Assembly (NCBI RefSeq): GCF_000151315.2
Contig: NW_011887294.1
Coordinates: forward strand, 693,115 to 757,114
DNA: 64,000 nucleotides
Direction of reading: 5' to 3'
From: Capsaspora owczarzaki ATCC 30864
Taxonomy: Eukaryota > Opisthokonta > Filasterea
Both the position numbers and the translations under genes were made by a program. Shown here piece by piece: positions 1 to 9,334 of this stretch. A model generated the notes under the pieces. It saw only the letters and a list, made by a program, of their open reading frames with translations, was not told where the DNA came from and did no database searches. The number at the start of each line of letters is the position of its first letter. Within the stretch, counting starts at the first letter, position 1.

Positions 1-1
1 T

Positions 2-934
2 AAATTGAAATCAGCTCTTGATCGCATCGACGTATTTGAGCGCAACCAAGCATCCGTTCACGGACCAATCCCGAAAGTTCCATTCACAGCTCTTGTCACC
101 GCCACGAACAATTTTTCTGAGGATTCGCTGCTCGGTGTAGGAGCATTTGGTCGCGTGCACAGCGGCAGTTTGCCTGGGCCTCCTGTTGCCGTTGCCATCA
201 AGAAGCTGCTCGCCGAATCGATCGTTAGCTATACCGCATTTCAATCGGAACTGGACTCTTTGTCGAAATTCCGTCACCAAAACATCATTACCATTCTGGC
301 CTGCGCTGAAGGTCACGGTGCATATTGCTTGGTGTACGAGTTTATGCCAAACGGTTCTGTGCGCGACCGCTTGGATTGCACGAACAACACCCCTCCGCTC
401 GCCTGGACTCAGCGCCATCGCATTGCTGCTGATGTCTCCCGTGGCATGAACTACGTCCAGACAGCCTTCTTCCCTGACCATGTTCTGTTCCACCGCGACC
501 TCAAGACAGACAATGTGCTTTTGGACGCGCATTTCAACGCAAAAGTCTCTGATTTTGGCCTCGTTCGTGACGCCCCACACTTCGATGATAAGAAATCCCT
601 TCACACCAAGAACTTTCAAGGCACCGGTCCTTACATGTGTCCGCAGCTCCTCGAGTCAGGCCGCATGACCATCAAGACAGATGTCTACGCCTTCGGCATG
701 ATTTTGCTGGAATTGACGACTGCTGACAAACCCGGGATTGGGCTGAAGTCCAAAGCGCGAAAGGCTGTGAGGCACCAAACCATCAATGACATGCTAGACC
801 CGGCACTCAACACAACCGACGCAGAGCGCCCGCTCATCAACGAGCTTGTCACTCTTGCACTCGAATGCCTTGAGGATGATGCTGACGATCGCCCGTCCTT
901 TAACACCCTTCTTGCTACGCTGAATCCTGAATGA
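2..934 (+). CDS. Pelle/IRAK-like Ser/Thr protein kinase, 5'-partial
   Basis: This is the 3' part of a protein kinase gene. The frame is open to the left edge, no convincing ATG is seen, and the stop is at 932-934. About 310 residues are visible. Counting from nt 5, they include a Gly-rich loop (GVGAFG, about residue 44), the VAIK lysine, a catalytic loop HRDLKTDN (about 163-170) and DFG (about 183). The activation segment ends GTGPYMCPQ where GTxxYxxPE is usual, so the APE glutamate is replaced by Gln. The phrase ALVTATNNFSEDSLLGVGAFG just before the kinase core resembles plant receptor-like and animal Pelle/IRAK kinases, which act downstream of receptors. The missing upstream part could be a receptor ectodomain, a death-like domain or nothing. 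All core catalytic residues are present, so activity is expected. Confidence 0.85.
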   Translation, partial: KLKSALDRIDVFERNQASVHGPIPKVPFTALVTATNNFSEDSLLGVGAFGRVHSGSLPGPPVAVAIKKLLAESIVSYTAFQSELDSLSKFRHQNIITILACAEGHGAYCLVYEFMPNGSVRDRLDCTNNTPPLAWTQRHRIAADVSRGMNYVQTAFFPDHVLFHRDLKTDNVLLDAHFNAKVSDFGLVRDAPHFDDKKSLHTKNFQGTGPYMCPQLLESGRMTIKTDVYAFGMILLELTTADKPGIGLKSKARKAVRHQTINDMLDPALNTTDAERPLINELVTLALECLEDDADDRPSFNTLLATLNPE

Positions 935-1208
935 CAAGCGAAAGGTGTTGTATCAATGTTGCAGCATTAGGATATAGCATGTAGATGGCATGCTGCGAAT
1001 GAGGGCGTATCTACTCCTGATTCTACACCGTGTTTTTCTGTTACAAGCGTTTTACTTCGTTATCTGCCGTTTCTGTCTCTTTGCGCATTGTGATTTTTGT
1101 ATTTGAATGAATTGTTCTGTTCTCGAGACCTCTTCTAGTGCTCTTGCTTGGTCCCAACTCAACTCACTGGACGCGAATTCAATCGTCTCGTTACAATCGA
1201 ACAAAGCA

Positions 1209-3738
1209 TCAATTCAAACTTGGTGCAGCAGTGGTGACTGCCTTCTTTTTCTTCTTCTTGTTCTTCTTGTTCTTCTTCTTTTTGCTCAAGCTCGATGCGG
1301 TGGATGTGATGGGAGTGACCGATTCGGCTGCGTTATCATCCTCCTCCTCATCGTCATCGCTCGAGTCCTGATCGACACGCGCCTCTTTGCGAGGTGGTAG
1401 TGCACCATGGTCGTCACTGGTTTCCTCGATTCGTCGTTTCGCCGTTCTGCGCTGGAATAGGGAGACGAAAAAGCCGTTGGTGTGATCTTCAGGACCCGCC
1501 CGAACGCATTTTGAGCCTGAAGCGGCAATCATCATCAAGCGTCAGCGTCAAACGATCGACATCACTGAACACAAGCCATCACCAAGCATTCAACAGCAAA
1601 CGGGCCGTGTACCGAAAGGATGGGTGTCAAGGCCTCGGTGCGGCCATTGAGGAAGCGCGTGAACCACTTCGAATGCGGGATTCGCAGCCAAGACTCGCGC
1701 AACCACACCCTCGTTCTCTTGCTCGTGAATGGAGCAGGTCGAGTACGAGACTTTAGATACGTTGGAGACTGCTCGAGGAGGAAAGCGATCGCGTCAACGT
1801 TCAGACTAGCAGATTGGTTTTCACTGGCAGCAATGGCGACTCACATGTCATGGCATGGCTAACTGTTTGGAACTGAAAGTCTGATAGTGCTGTCAGGCGC
1901 TGCTCCTGCGTCTCGGTGGCTTCTGATTCGTTCTCGTCGTCATCTGACAGGCAAATCAACCGGCAAACCTCAGTTGGACCATTCACTCATGACGAATATT
2001 CAGCAAAAGCGCGCGCAATCAAACCTGCTGCTAGATAATCCAGGCGGTTGACGATTCCCGAACCAGAGCAAGAGGGATCGAGGAGAATGGCCGATACCTG
2101 AACCAAGTACAAGCCGAGCCAAATTCAATACTGGCGGTTCAGACAGAAAACCTTCTCATGATATGATACGGCGTCCTACCTTTGCATATTTGGGGTCTGT
2201 CGGCTTGATTTCAAGGAAGTTGCCGTTCATGCACTCCACATCTTGAACAACCGAGTCAGAGCCGAGTCAGAACCGCGTCAGAGTCAACGCCCAGCAACAC
2301 GACCATCCTTACTGGAAGCACCAAACTTGCGCATGGCATTTTGCATGGTTTTAAATCGACGAGGATCCAAATCAAACGCGTGAACATGGCCCTTCAGGCC
2401 GACGAGCGCCGCAACGTGGGAAGTCTTGTTGCCCGGAGCAGCGCACCCGTCAATCACGGATTCTCCAATCGATGGCGAGAGCACATGTGCCGGAAAGCAA
2501 CTCGCCTTATCCTGCATCACACACAGTTGAGCAAGTGTGGAGGACAAAGTCATCGCAACAGCGGAGGAATGAGTACCTGCAAAATCAGTACGCCAGAAGT
2601 GTACAGTTTATGATCGTGAAAGTCTGTTCCACTGGGAAACACGAGCAAGTCTTTCAAGTGCTCGTCTTGGCAGAAGGAGCGCCCACTGCGAGTCAAGCGA
2701 AGATGAGGACCGAGCGCACAAGCCGGACCAGCAGCAATCAAAAAGACCATCAATCAAAATAAACCGCCCAAAGACCAACATGAGCCCAAGTGAAGCGGAA
2801 CTGGCACGTACCTGAGAGCCGAAATGTCGGCGGGGCGGTCCACAAGGGCAAAGCCTCCAGGCTGTTGCTGAAGTGCTTGGACGGCGGCCGCAACAGACAT
2901 TTTCAGCGTGTTAACACGGACGTAGCGAGGGATTACAATCGCATCCTGCTCTCGAATTGCAGCAGGCAGCAGATCGCGCACATCCTTGACCTTTGCGCGA
3001 ATTTTCATGCGCACGAGCGCGGCGTTGAGGTCGCCCTTGCTTTCCGTGACGGCGCGCTTGATGACGCCGCCGCACTCAATGCTTCCTCGTCCAATCAGCA
3101 GGTCATAGACTGCGACCAAAGCGACCGACGGTGCAATCTGTGCGAGTTTTCAAGGATCCAGCTTTTGTTAAGATGTGCGCTTTTGTGTTTGTTTGGAAAG
3201 TGAAACCAATCTTAGAAAACAATGTTTTTACCTCCTTGTTTTTCTTTGTGAATCCGGATACTTGGAGCAGTTCTTCGACGACGGTTCGATCTGACGCATT
3301 GCAACAATAGCAATTTCATGAGTGTGGTCTCTGAGATTCTGCTTGAAGTAGTAGTAGTAGTATCCACATGGTCAGGTGGTTTTCGGCTTGAAGACGCTTC
3401 ACTCAATCTCAGTCCCCCTTCCACTTCTCCACTCATCATCACGCTGCGCACATTGGTTTTTTATTACATTTGAGTGCCTCGCAGATGAGTGCAAAGAGGC
3501 GCTTCTTGTCGTGGAAGGCACATGCGAACGCGAGCGACTTGAGCGATCCCCGCTTGTCCCGCAGCCGATCAATCACCGACGCAGCCGCAAAGTAGACATT
3601 TGTGAACGTCTGCTGCTGTTCTTGTCCTTGTCCTTGGGGTTGAGGTTGGACTTGTCCTTGAGACTGAGGTTGGACGTGCTGCTGCTGCGGTGGTGCGTTC
3701 GAGCGAGACTTGTGCTTTGGCCATCGATTCCCAGCCAT
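1209..3738 (-). CDS. NSUN5: NSUN5/Rcm1-type 25S/28S rRNA m5C methyltransferase
   Basis: Ten exons on the minus strand rebuild to 553 residues: 3738-3468, 3290-3232, 3137-2812, 2685-2577, 2511-2313, 2241-2180, 2097-2025, 1943-1845, 1768-1613 and 1516-1209. All joins are GT-AG and close in phase. The family methylates a conserved large-subunit rRNA cytosine in the nucleolus. Visible signatures are the N-terminal SLKSL helix region, RYVRVNTLK, the SAM-binding motif DGCAAPGNKTSH, and both NOL1/NOP2/Sun cysteine motifs, DPSCSGSG and YSTCS, so the catalytic machinery looks intact. The start ATG at 3738 precedes a Gln/Pro-rich leader. After the conserved GFFVSLFQR ending there is an acidic stretch and a poly-Lys tail, probably a nucleolar targeting signal. 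It faces the phosphatase gene across 187 bp. Confidence 0.93.
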
Positions 3739-3925
3739 CAGTGCAAAGAAGAAGAGACTGGAATGGATGCACTTGGATACAATACAAATGAGTGTGAGCG
3801 CAGAATGAGTTTGGATGAACATTTGACAGTCAGCTGGTGAGATCGAGCATTGCATCCATCGTCCTCTTTCATTCACTTTCATGATTGCAGTCCTGGTTTC
3901 TGAGTTTTTTTTTTCCTTGTCAATA
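3739..3925. promoter_or_regulatory. Divergent promoter region, NSUN5 / phosphatase
   Basis: These 187 bp separate the start codons of two divergent genes, so both promoters and 5'UTRs must lie here or overlap the genes. A T-rich run (about 3906-3916) lies just upstream of the plus-strand ATG. No TATA box was identified with confidence. Confidence 0.5.
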
Positions 3926-4626
3926 ATGTCGCAGAATTACATGCCACCGATGGTAAAACTAGATGGAATACCTTTCAGAGTGCTGATGATTGTTGACTGA
4001 CCACCTGTTTGTGCTGTTGTATGGGACTTGCATTGCGCTAGAACTTTGGGATGGTGGAGGAGGACTTGTACCGGTCTGGCCAGCCGAACGAGCTCAACTT
4101 TCCATTCCTCGAGAAGCTGCATCTCAAGACGATCGTCTTCCTAGCTGCCGAAGACCCGTCCCAGGCACTGTACGAGGGGGGGGGGAAAGACTTGAGGATG
4201 GAGGACTAGCGGACTTGACTTGGGCCAATGCAGAACAACTCACACTCGCGACGATGGATGGATGATGCCGGTGAGAGCAGAAGAAACTTTGCCGATGACC
4301 ATGACATCGAAGTGCTGCATCTGGGCAAGGCGCAGGCGTCGGCGCTGACTTGGGCGCCGCTCGCAGAGGAAACAGTCATCGAGGCACTCAACGTCGTGCT
4401 CAACCCAGAGCACTACCCGCTGCACGTCATGTGCAATCTGGGCTCACACAGAACAGGCACGCTCATTGGCTGTCTGCGCAAGCTCCAGCGGTGGAACCTC
4501 ACAAGCATCTTTGAAGAGTATCGGAGACACGCCATGGGCAAAGTACGCCTCCTCAACGAGCAGTTCATTGAGTTTTTCGACACGGATCTCGTGCGGATAC
4601 CAACGCAGCGACCCCGGTGGATTTAA
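3926..4626 (+). CDS. OCA1/SIW14-family atypical dual-specificity phosphatase
   Basis: Three exons (3926-3952, 4042-4169, 4281-4626) give 166 residues. The family (PFA-DSP) includes yeast Oca1 and Siw14; Siw14 hydrolyses inositol pyrophosphates. The signature [15 protein letters not shown] opens exon 2, followed by [17 protein letters not shown]. The Cys-X5-Arg loop reads CNLGSHRTG, with catalytic Cys and Arg present. The tail [16 protein letters not shown] is typical of Oca1 and its fungal and protist relatives. Length fits the family. The second acceptor (4279-4280) was chosen because it is the only CAG that keeps phase and yields the expected [14 protein letters not shown]. It sits downstream of an 11-12 nt G run and has a weak pyrimidine tract, so this junction is the least certain point. 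Confidence 0.85.
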
Positions 4627-4979
4627 GTGAGGCCAACGGAGAACGGAGAGAGAGGTCTGTTGAACGTTTCAGATTGCTTGCTTTTGTTGAATCCGATGAT
4701 TTTGCGATTGTGGCCAGCCTGGGCCACTACCCAAGGCAGCTGCAATCACAGCACATGCATTGTCCAAGTATCTCGCATCTCGTTGCTGTGCCTCGCTTGG
4801 TGTCGGGTGCCTTTTTTGTTTGTTTCCCTGTCAATTCATCCAATGTCCTCGATTCATCCAATCCTCAAAGCCCACTGTTCATAGCAAGAACTATTTGCCC
4901 ATGCTCGCATTACTAAGATTCGCCATGTACGGCATTGCAATTCCCCAGTCCAGTCGTTTCTCATCACCAACACTTGCTC
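4627..4979. other. Intergenic stretch between phosphatase and IPT-like gene
   Basis: This 353-bp stretch holds the 3' flank of the phosphatase gene and the 5' flank of the next gene on the same strand. Short open frames occur but none has coding character. An unrecognised first exon of the downstream gene could lie here. Confidence 0.5.
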
Positions 4980-6731
4980 ATGCTCGCTGGTGGCCGCCGC
5001 GTGCTGGTCGTCCGCTCGCCCGCGCCGTGCACCGCCCTCGTGCTGCAGACAGCCACCAAATTGCAGCAGTCATCCCCCAAGCTGCATGTGCAGCAGCCAT
5101 CCGTCATCAATGGCTGGCCGTCGCTGCTCCTTCGCAAGCCGGACGGGAGCGCAATGCTTGGCACCGAGCCTGACACGAGCTCGGGCTCGCAACCCCAGCG
5201 CTCCACAGGCGCGACTCCCGCCATCTTTGGCAATGCAGCCAGTGCCGGATCTGCCTCTGGGCGCGTTTCCGATCGGATTGTCCTGCCCGGCGTCCGAGTA
5301 TCAGCGTGGAACCACACTGCGCACCGATTCCCGTCGTCCTCGTCGTCGTCGTCGTCAGTGTTCTCGTCGACGTCGCCGTCACAATCCACAACAATGCTGC
5401 TGAGCAAGAGTGCGTTGGCTACAGCACCACGGACGCCGATCGAGTCGTTCGCACGCAACGCGATTGCACACATCCAGGTAATGCCAAGACAAGGACACGA
5501 GGAGGATTTGTGTTGACATTGTCTGAGATTTGGAGCAAATGGGGAAGAAGGAAGAACCTACAACAAAGCAACAAAAAAAAAAGGGTGCTCAATGGTTTGC
5601 TTGTTGCCGCATTTCATCACAGCTTACGTGGCGCAGAGGAGGCGTTCCGATCGTCATGGCATCGCGAGAAATGGACGAAGCGCTGCAACAAGCTCTCGAG
5701 CATGTCGAGCAAGCGTCAAGTTCCGCTGCATCGTCTTTGTCAGAGTAAGGAGCAAACAGCGTGCTGCCTACCCCCACTTTGCTTACGTTGTTCAAACTGA
5801 CCGGATGTGTGTTTGCAGCTCCGAGTCCAACTCGGCACAGACAGGTGCTCTACAAAGGCTCGAGAGCAACACCACACCGTCAGGCGATGCGAATGCCACC
5901 AACATGTCCCGACAGTCGGCAAGCTCGACCAAGCTCGACTATCGCGTCGTCAGCCTTTCAGCGTTGCTCGACATGTATCACCTCGCCTCGGATCTGCATA
6001 TAGAGCAAATGATTCATTCCGGCCTCCTTCAAGTACTGATTCCTTGTTGTCAAATTGCCTCATTGCCTCGTCAACCTTTCCCCTTTGCTGATGGCGGTTG
6101 CTTGTACTTTTGCTTGCGCAGGAAGCGACGACCATCTTGAAATCCTATCCCGACGAAGCAGCGGCTCGGCACCTCCTTGGATACCGACAAGCAATAGGCT
6201 ACATATCGCACGAATGGCTAAGCCCACGCTCTGTATGTTGCGGAGTTGTGGAGGATTGGACGCGGTGCATGCTGGATGAGGAACGCTCCAAAAAGCTCAC
6301 CCAACGTTTGTGTACCCTCCCCTCCATTGTAGGTGTCTGCAGAGCGTGCTACACAGCAATTCTTCCGCTTTTTGCGAAAGGCCATGAAGGATGGACGCCT
6401 AGCGGTGGATGCCCAGCTTGAAATTGACAACCAAGACCCCGAGACGGGTGGATTGTGGTTGCCACGCACTGCGGTCGAATCAGATACTGCTGCACAGCTT
6501 GCCGAGCTTGCTACCATCCCCCGTGCCGAGTTTGAGGAGCGGAGGGACCTGTCTCGTATCCACCGTGTCAAGCCATCGACCACATCGCCGGCTGCGCCAC
6601 GGCGCTACGCCGATGTGGCACAAGTCTTCCATCAGCTTCAACGGCTGGCTGTTGGCGTCAAGACCGCCTTTCCTCCTCCCGCACACACGCCACGGCTGGT
6701 TGGGCAGCTATGGCACGTCACCCGAACCTAG
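4980..6731 (+). CDS. tRNA isopentenyltransferase (IPT/MiaA)-like protein, P-loop not recognisable
   Basis: Five exons (4980-5477, 5623-5744, 5819-6032, 6122-6232, 6333-6731) close in phase to 447 residues. IPT enzymes add a dimethylallyl group to A37 of tRNAs. The order of family landmarks is kept: a hydrophobic first strand (RRVLVV), a GGVPIV strand after a helix, LDYRVVSLSA, MIHSGLLQEA, and the distinctive LLGYRQAIGY. The IPT P-loop position reads SPAPCTAL with no GxxGKS/T, the segment after GGVPIV lacks GGT, and no DSxQ motif is seen. Ser/Gln-rich low-complexity stretches interrupt the fold. It looks like a degenerate, possibly non-catalytic paralogue. The ATG at 4980 is the first in frame. 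An upstream exon carrying extra sequence is possible but would not restore the P-loop at its normal place. Family assignment rests mainly on the C-terminal half. Confidence 0.55.
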
Positions 6732-7041
6732 TAGTTTGTCAGGCTGATTCTTGTGCTGTTTTTCCCTGCCTGGTTGTACTCTTAATCAATATTATCAAAC
6801 CTCCTACTACTTGGAGCATGCATTCTGTAGCATGACTGTTGCTCTTCGGTTGAAAGTGAATGCGGTCCGCCAAACGGTCACAACGATAAGGGTACAGGTT
6901 GGTTCATTTGATTGAATAGCAGGCGCAGCGAACAGTCAAGCACACATTCTGTATTTCGTTCTTTCAAGACGAGCAGTTGGCCGTTGTACAGGGACTGCAG
7001 AGAGGTGAAGAAGCGCAGGATGAAAGATGGACGTTGCGACA
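6732..7041. other. Convergent 3' intergenic region
   Basis: These 310 bp lie between the stops of the IPT-like gene (+) and mL44 (-). They should carry both 3'UTRs and polyadenylation signals. Nothing else is recognised. Confidence 0.5.
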
Positions 7042-8509
7042 TCACCAGGTTGGTCGCTCGCCTTGTTGAGGTGCATCGGCGACTTCCACATCCGTTGCAG
7101 ATTGAATGTACTGCACAAACGCCTGGCTTTGCTCGGCATAGTGCTTTGTGAGCGAGTTACGGGAGGCTTCACGCTTGGCCTTCGACATGGACGCAGCAGT
7201 GCCTTCAGCAAGAAGTTGCGAGCCAGAGTAGGCGCCAACAACGAACGTGGGTGTGGCAGTGGTGCGACCAGCCTCCTTGTGTAGCTTGAATGTCAGAGGT
7301 TCCTGGTTGGCATCCTCCAGGCACGACTGGAGGAGGCGTTGAGGGTTGGTAATCAATATACTATCGGCGGGTCGTGCGGCGGCAAACTCCTTTTGGGCGA
7401 CATCGTCGACAATCTGTCGAACGCCAGCAATGCCCTGATTTGCCAAATGTTTGAAAAAAGATGTCAAGAATGGAGCAAACGTCAGTTGAACTGTCTGTTG
7501 GATTTTGGGAGCAATACGCAAACTTGATGACATGCTGTAGTTGGTTACCTTCACTTCGACAATCGCGGCAATGACTGCAAAGAAGGAGGAGCGGAGCAGC
7601 AGGTCGGACTGCCAAGGAAAGAGACAAACAAAGTCAATCCAACGTGGAAATTGACCAAAATTGCAGTGCCAGAGCTTGTGCCCCTGCTCGCCTTGATTGC
7701 CACAGAGAACACTATCAACATTGCGTGCAACACTCACCTGAGCAAATTGGTGCAGACCGAAGGCACGGGCGTACTGCGAGATGCTCGGGGCATCCATTAC
7801 ACTCTCAGTGATGGACTGGAGAGCCGGTCCTGGCAAGCGGGGAAATCGTTGAAAGACATGCTCGGCAAACAGGGCATGGAAGTATCCTTGGCCTGTGCGA
7901 GTGTCGACCAAGAGAGGGAGCAACGACAGCAGTGAGCACTCAGCGTGTGCGCGGGTTTCGATCGACTCGCTCGGGCGCAGAGCCCCCCCCCCGCGTGCAT
8001 TGAGACCTACCAAGCGCCGACATGCGCTGAGACGGGCTTTGCCACTTGTCGTTGGACATGAGAGCACGCTTGAGCGCAGCGAGGGTCTGTGCACCATCGG
8101 CCTTGAGGTTGAGCCTGCCAGCGAGCGCGGCAATCTCTGCATGGATGGGCTGTCCGCGTGCGATCGCCGCCACTCGCTTGTGTTCGTTCTCTTGTGAGTG
8201 GTCGATCGGTGCGCGTTGGTGGAACGCATGGACGCCTAGGCAAGCAGGAAGGAAGGCAAGAAGACGAAAGGAAAAAAAAAAAAAACAAGAAAGAGCACAG
8301 AAAGGATGACAGTGAGTGAGTGTGATTGGGTTGCTCTTCTTTGCCAACGAGCAAGACAAGATCGAGCAATGCAAATGAATGAGGGGAAGGCGAGGAGCGA
8401 GTCAGAGCGAGATAGAAACTGGCAGAGACGGAGCGCAGAGAAGGCGAGATCTCTCGGATGTGGGTTCCAGCGACAACGACAAAGGGCAGCATGTGTTTTG
8501 TTCCGTCCC

Positions 8510-8540
<31 letters not shown>

Positions 8541-8846
8541 GGACGGACGAAGGCACACCAAAGAGGAGGAGTGAGGAGGAGTGAGGAGTGAGGAGTGAGG
8601 AAGATGGAGCGAGAGTGTATTGGCAGCATGCTCGCTTCTCTTCTCTCTCTCTCTTCTCTCTCTCTCTTTGTGGCGGTTGCTTCGTGGCTGTTTACCCTTT
8701 GGCGCTGCAGCGTCGGCGGATTCTGATGATGCTGATGCTGATGATGCGGGTGTGGCGAGCGAGGTCATGCGTGCGACCGGCAGCACTGCGCCACGTGCAG
8801 GAGCAGCAGCTGAAACGAGGCGATGGCAAAGCGTCGAGGCGAGCAT
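7042..8846 (-). CDS. MRPL44: Mitochondrial large-subunit ribosomal protein mL44
   Basis: Five exons (8846-8696, 8235-8011, 7892-7738, 7608-7549, 7434-7042) give 327 residues. mL44 is an RNase III-derived structural protein of the mitoribosome. The N-terminus (MLASTLCHRLVSAAAPARG) is a plausible mitochondrial presequence: Arg-containing, Ser/Ala-rich, no acids. Next come an RNase III-like helical region (from about residue 55) and a double-stranded RNA-binding fold from about 242 to 296 (PTFVVGAYSGSQLLAEG, then an Ala/Lys-rich helix), as in fungal MRPL3 and animal MRPL44. No RNase III acidic signature was seen, as expected for mL44. The intron 7435-7548 is 114 nt, a multiple of three, and stop-free. 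It was removed because family alignment favours the spliced form. Confidence 0.88.
8510..8538. repeat. (CA)n microsatellite in mL44 intron 1
   Basis: About 14 copies of the dinucleotide AC lie inside the 460-bp first intron of mL44. Read on the minus strand it is a GT repeat followed by CT- and T-rich tracts. Confidence 0.9.
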
Positions 8847-9084
8847 TCAGTAAGGCGACACAAAGGGACTGAGATGTGAACAATGCTCAGACGAAAGCAA
8901 GACGAAAGCAAGATAAAAATGATGGTAATGACAAAATAGTGTCGTTATATGATTGAGGTGGAGGGAGTCAGGTAAGAGGGACTTGGCTTTGCATTGAAAC
9001 GAGCTCTCTCCAGTGGATGTCTATGGATTGGGGTCGGGATACCGGTTTTGATATTCCCGTCTCTATTGCATTGTAAATTGTAAA
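8847..9084. promoter_or_regulatory. Divergent promoter region, mL44 / Munc13-like gene
   Basis: These 238 bp between two divergent start codons must hold both promoters. No core element was assigned. Confidence 0.45.
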
Positions 9085-9302
9085 TTGATGAATGCCCCAG
9101 TCGTTATTCAGTGTGTGGAAGAGCATTCAGCAATGTCGTCTGCTCCTGCAGCAGGACCAGCAGTCGGTGAATCGGCCGCCGCTGCCACCACTGCTCTTCC
9201 ATTGCAGCCATTACAGCCAGCCACGCCATTCCGACCGCACCATCGCCGCAACCAGTCGTCCATCTCAACCACCATCAGCCTCACAGAGCTCGACGTCAAC
9301 GG

Positions 9303-9334
<32 letters not shown>

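Noticed and set aside
1107-1400. Plus-strand Leu-rich frames
   Set aside because: They are the complement of the Lys/Asp-rich NSUN5 C-terminal exon.
4964-5473. A 169-residue minus frame with an Asp run
   Set aside because: It is antisense to the first IPT-like exon and lacks any family signal, while the plus-strand exon splices in phase with recognisable exons.
8007-8846. A 279-residue continuous minus frame
   Set aside because: It starts with the real mL44 exon 1 but then reads through a 460-bp intron containing CA and CT repeats into the wrong frame of exon 2.
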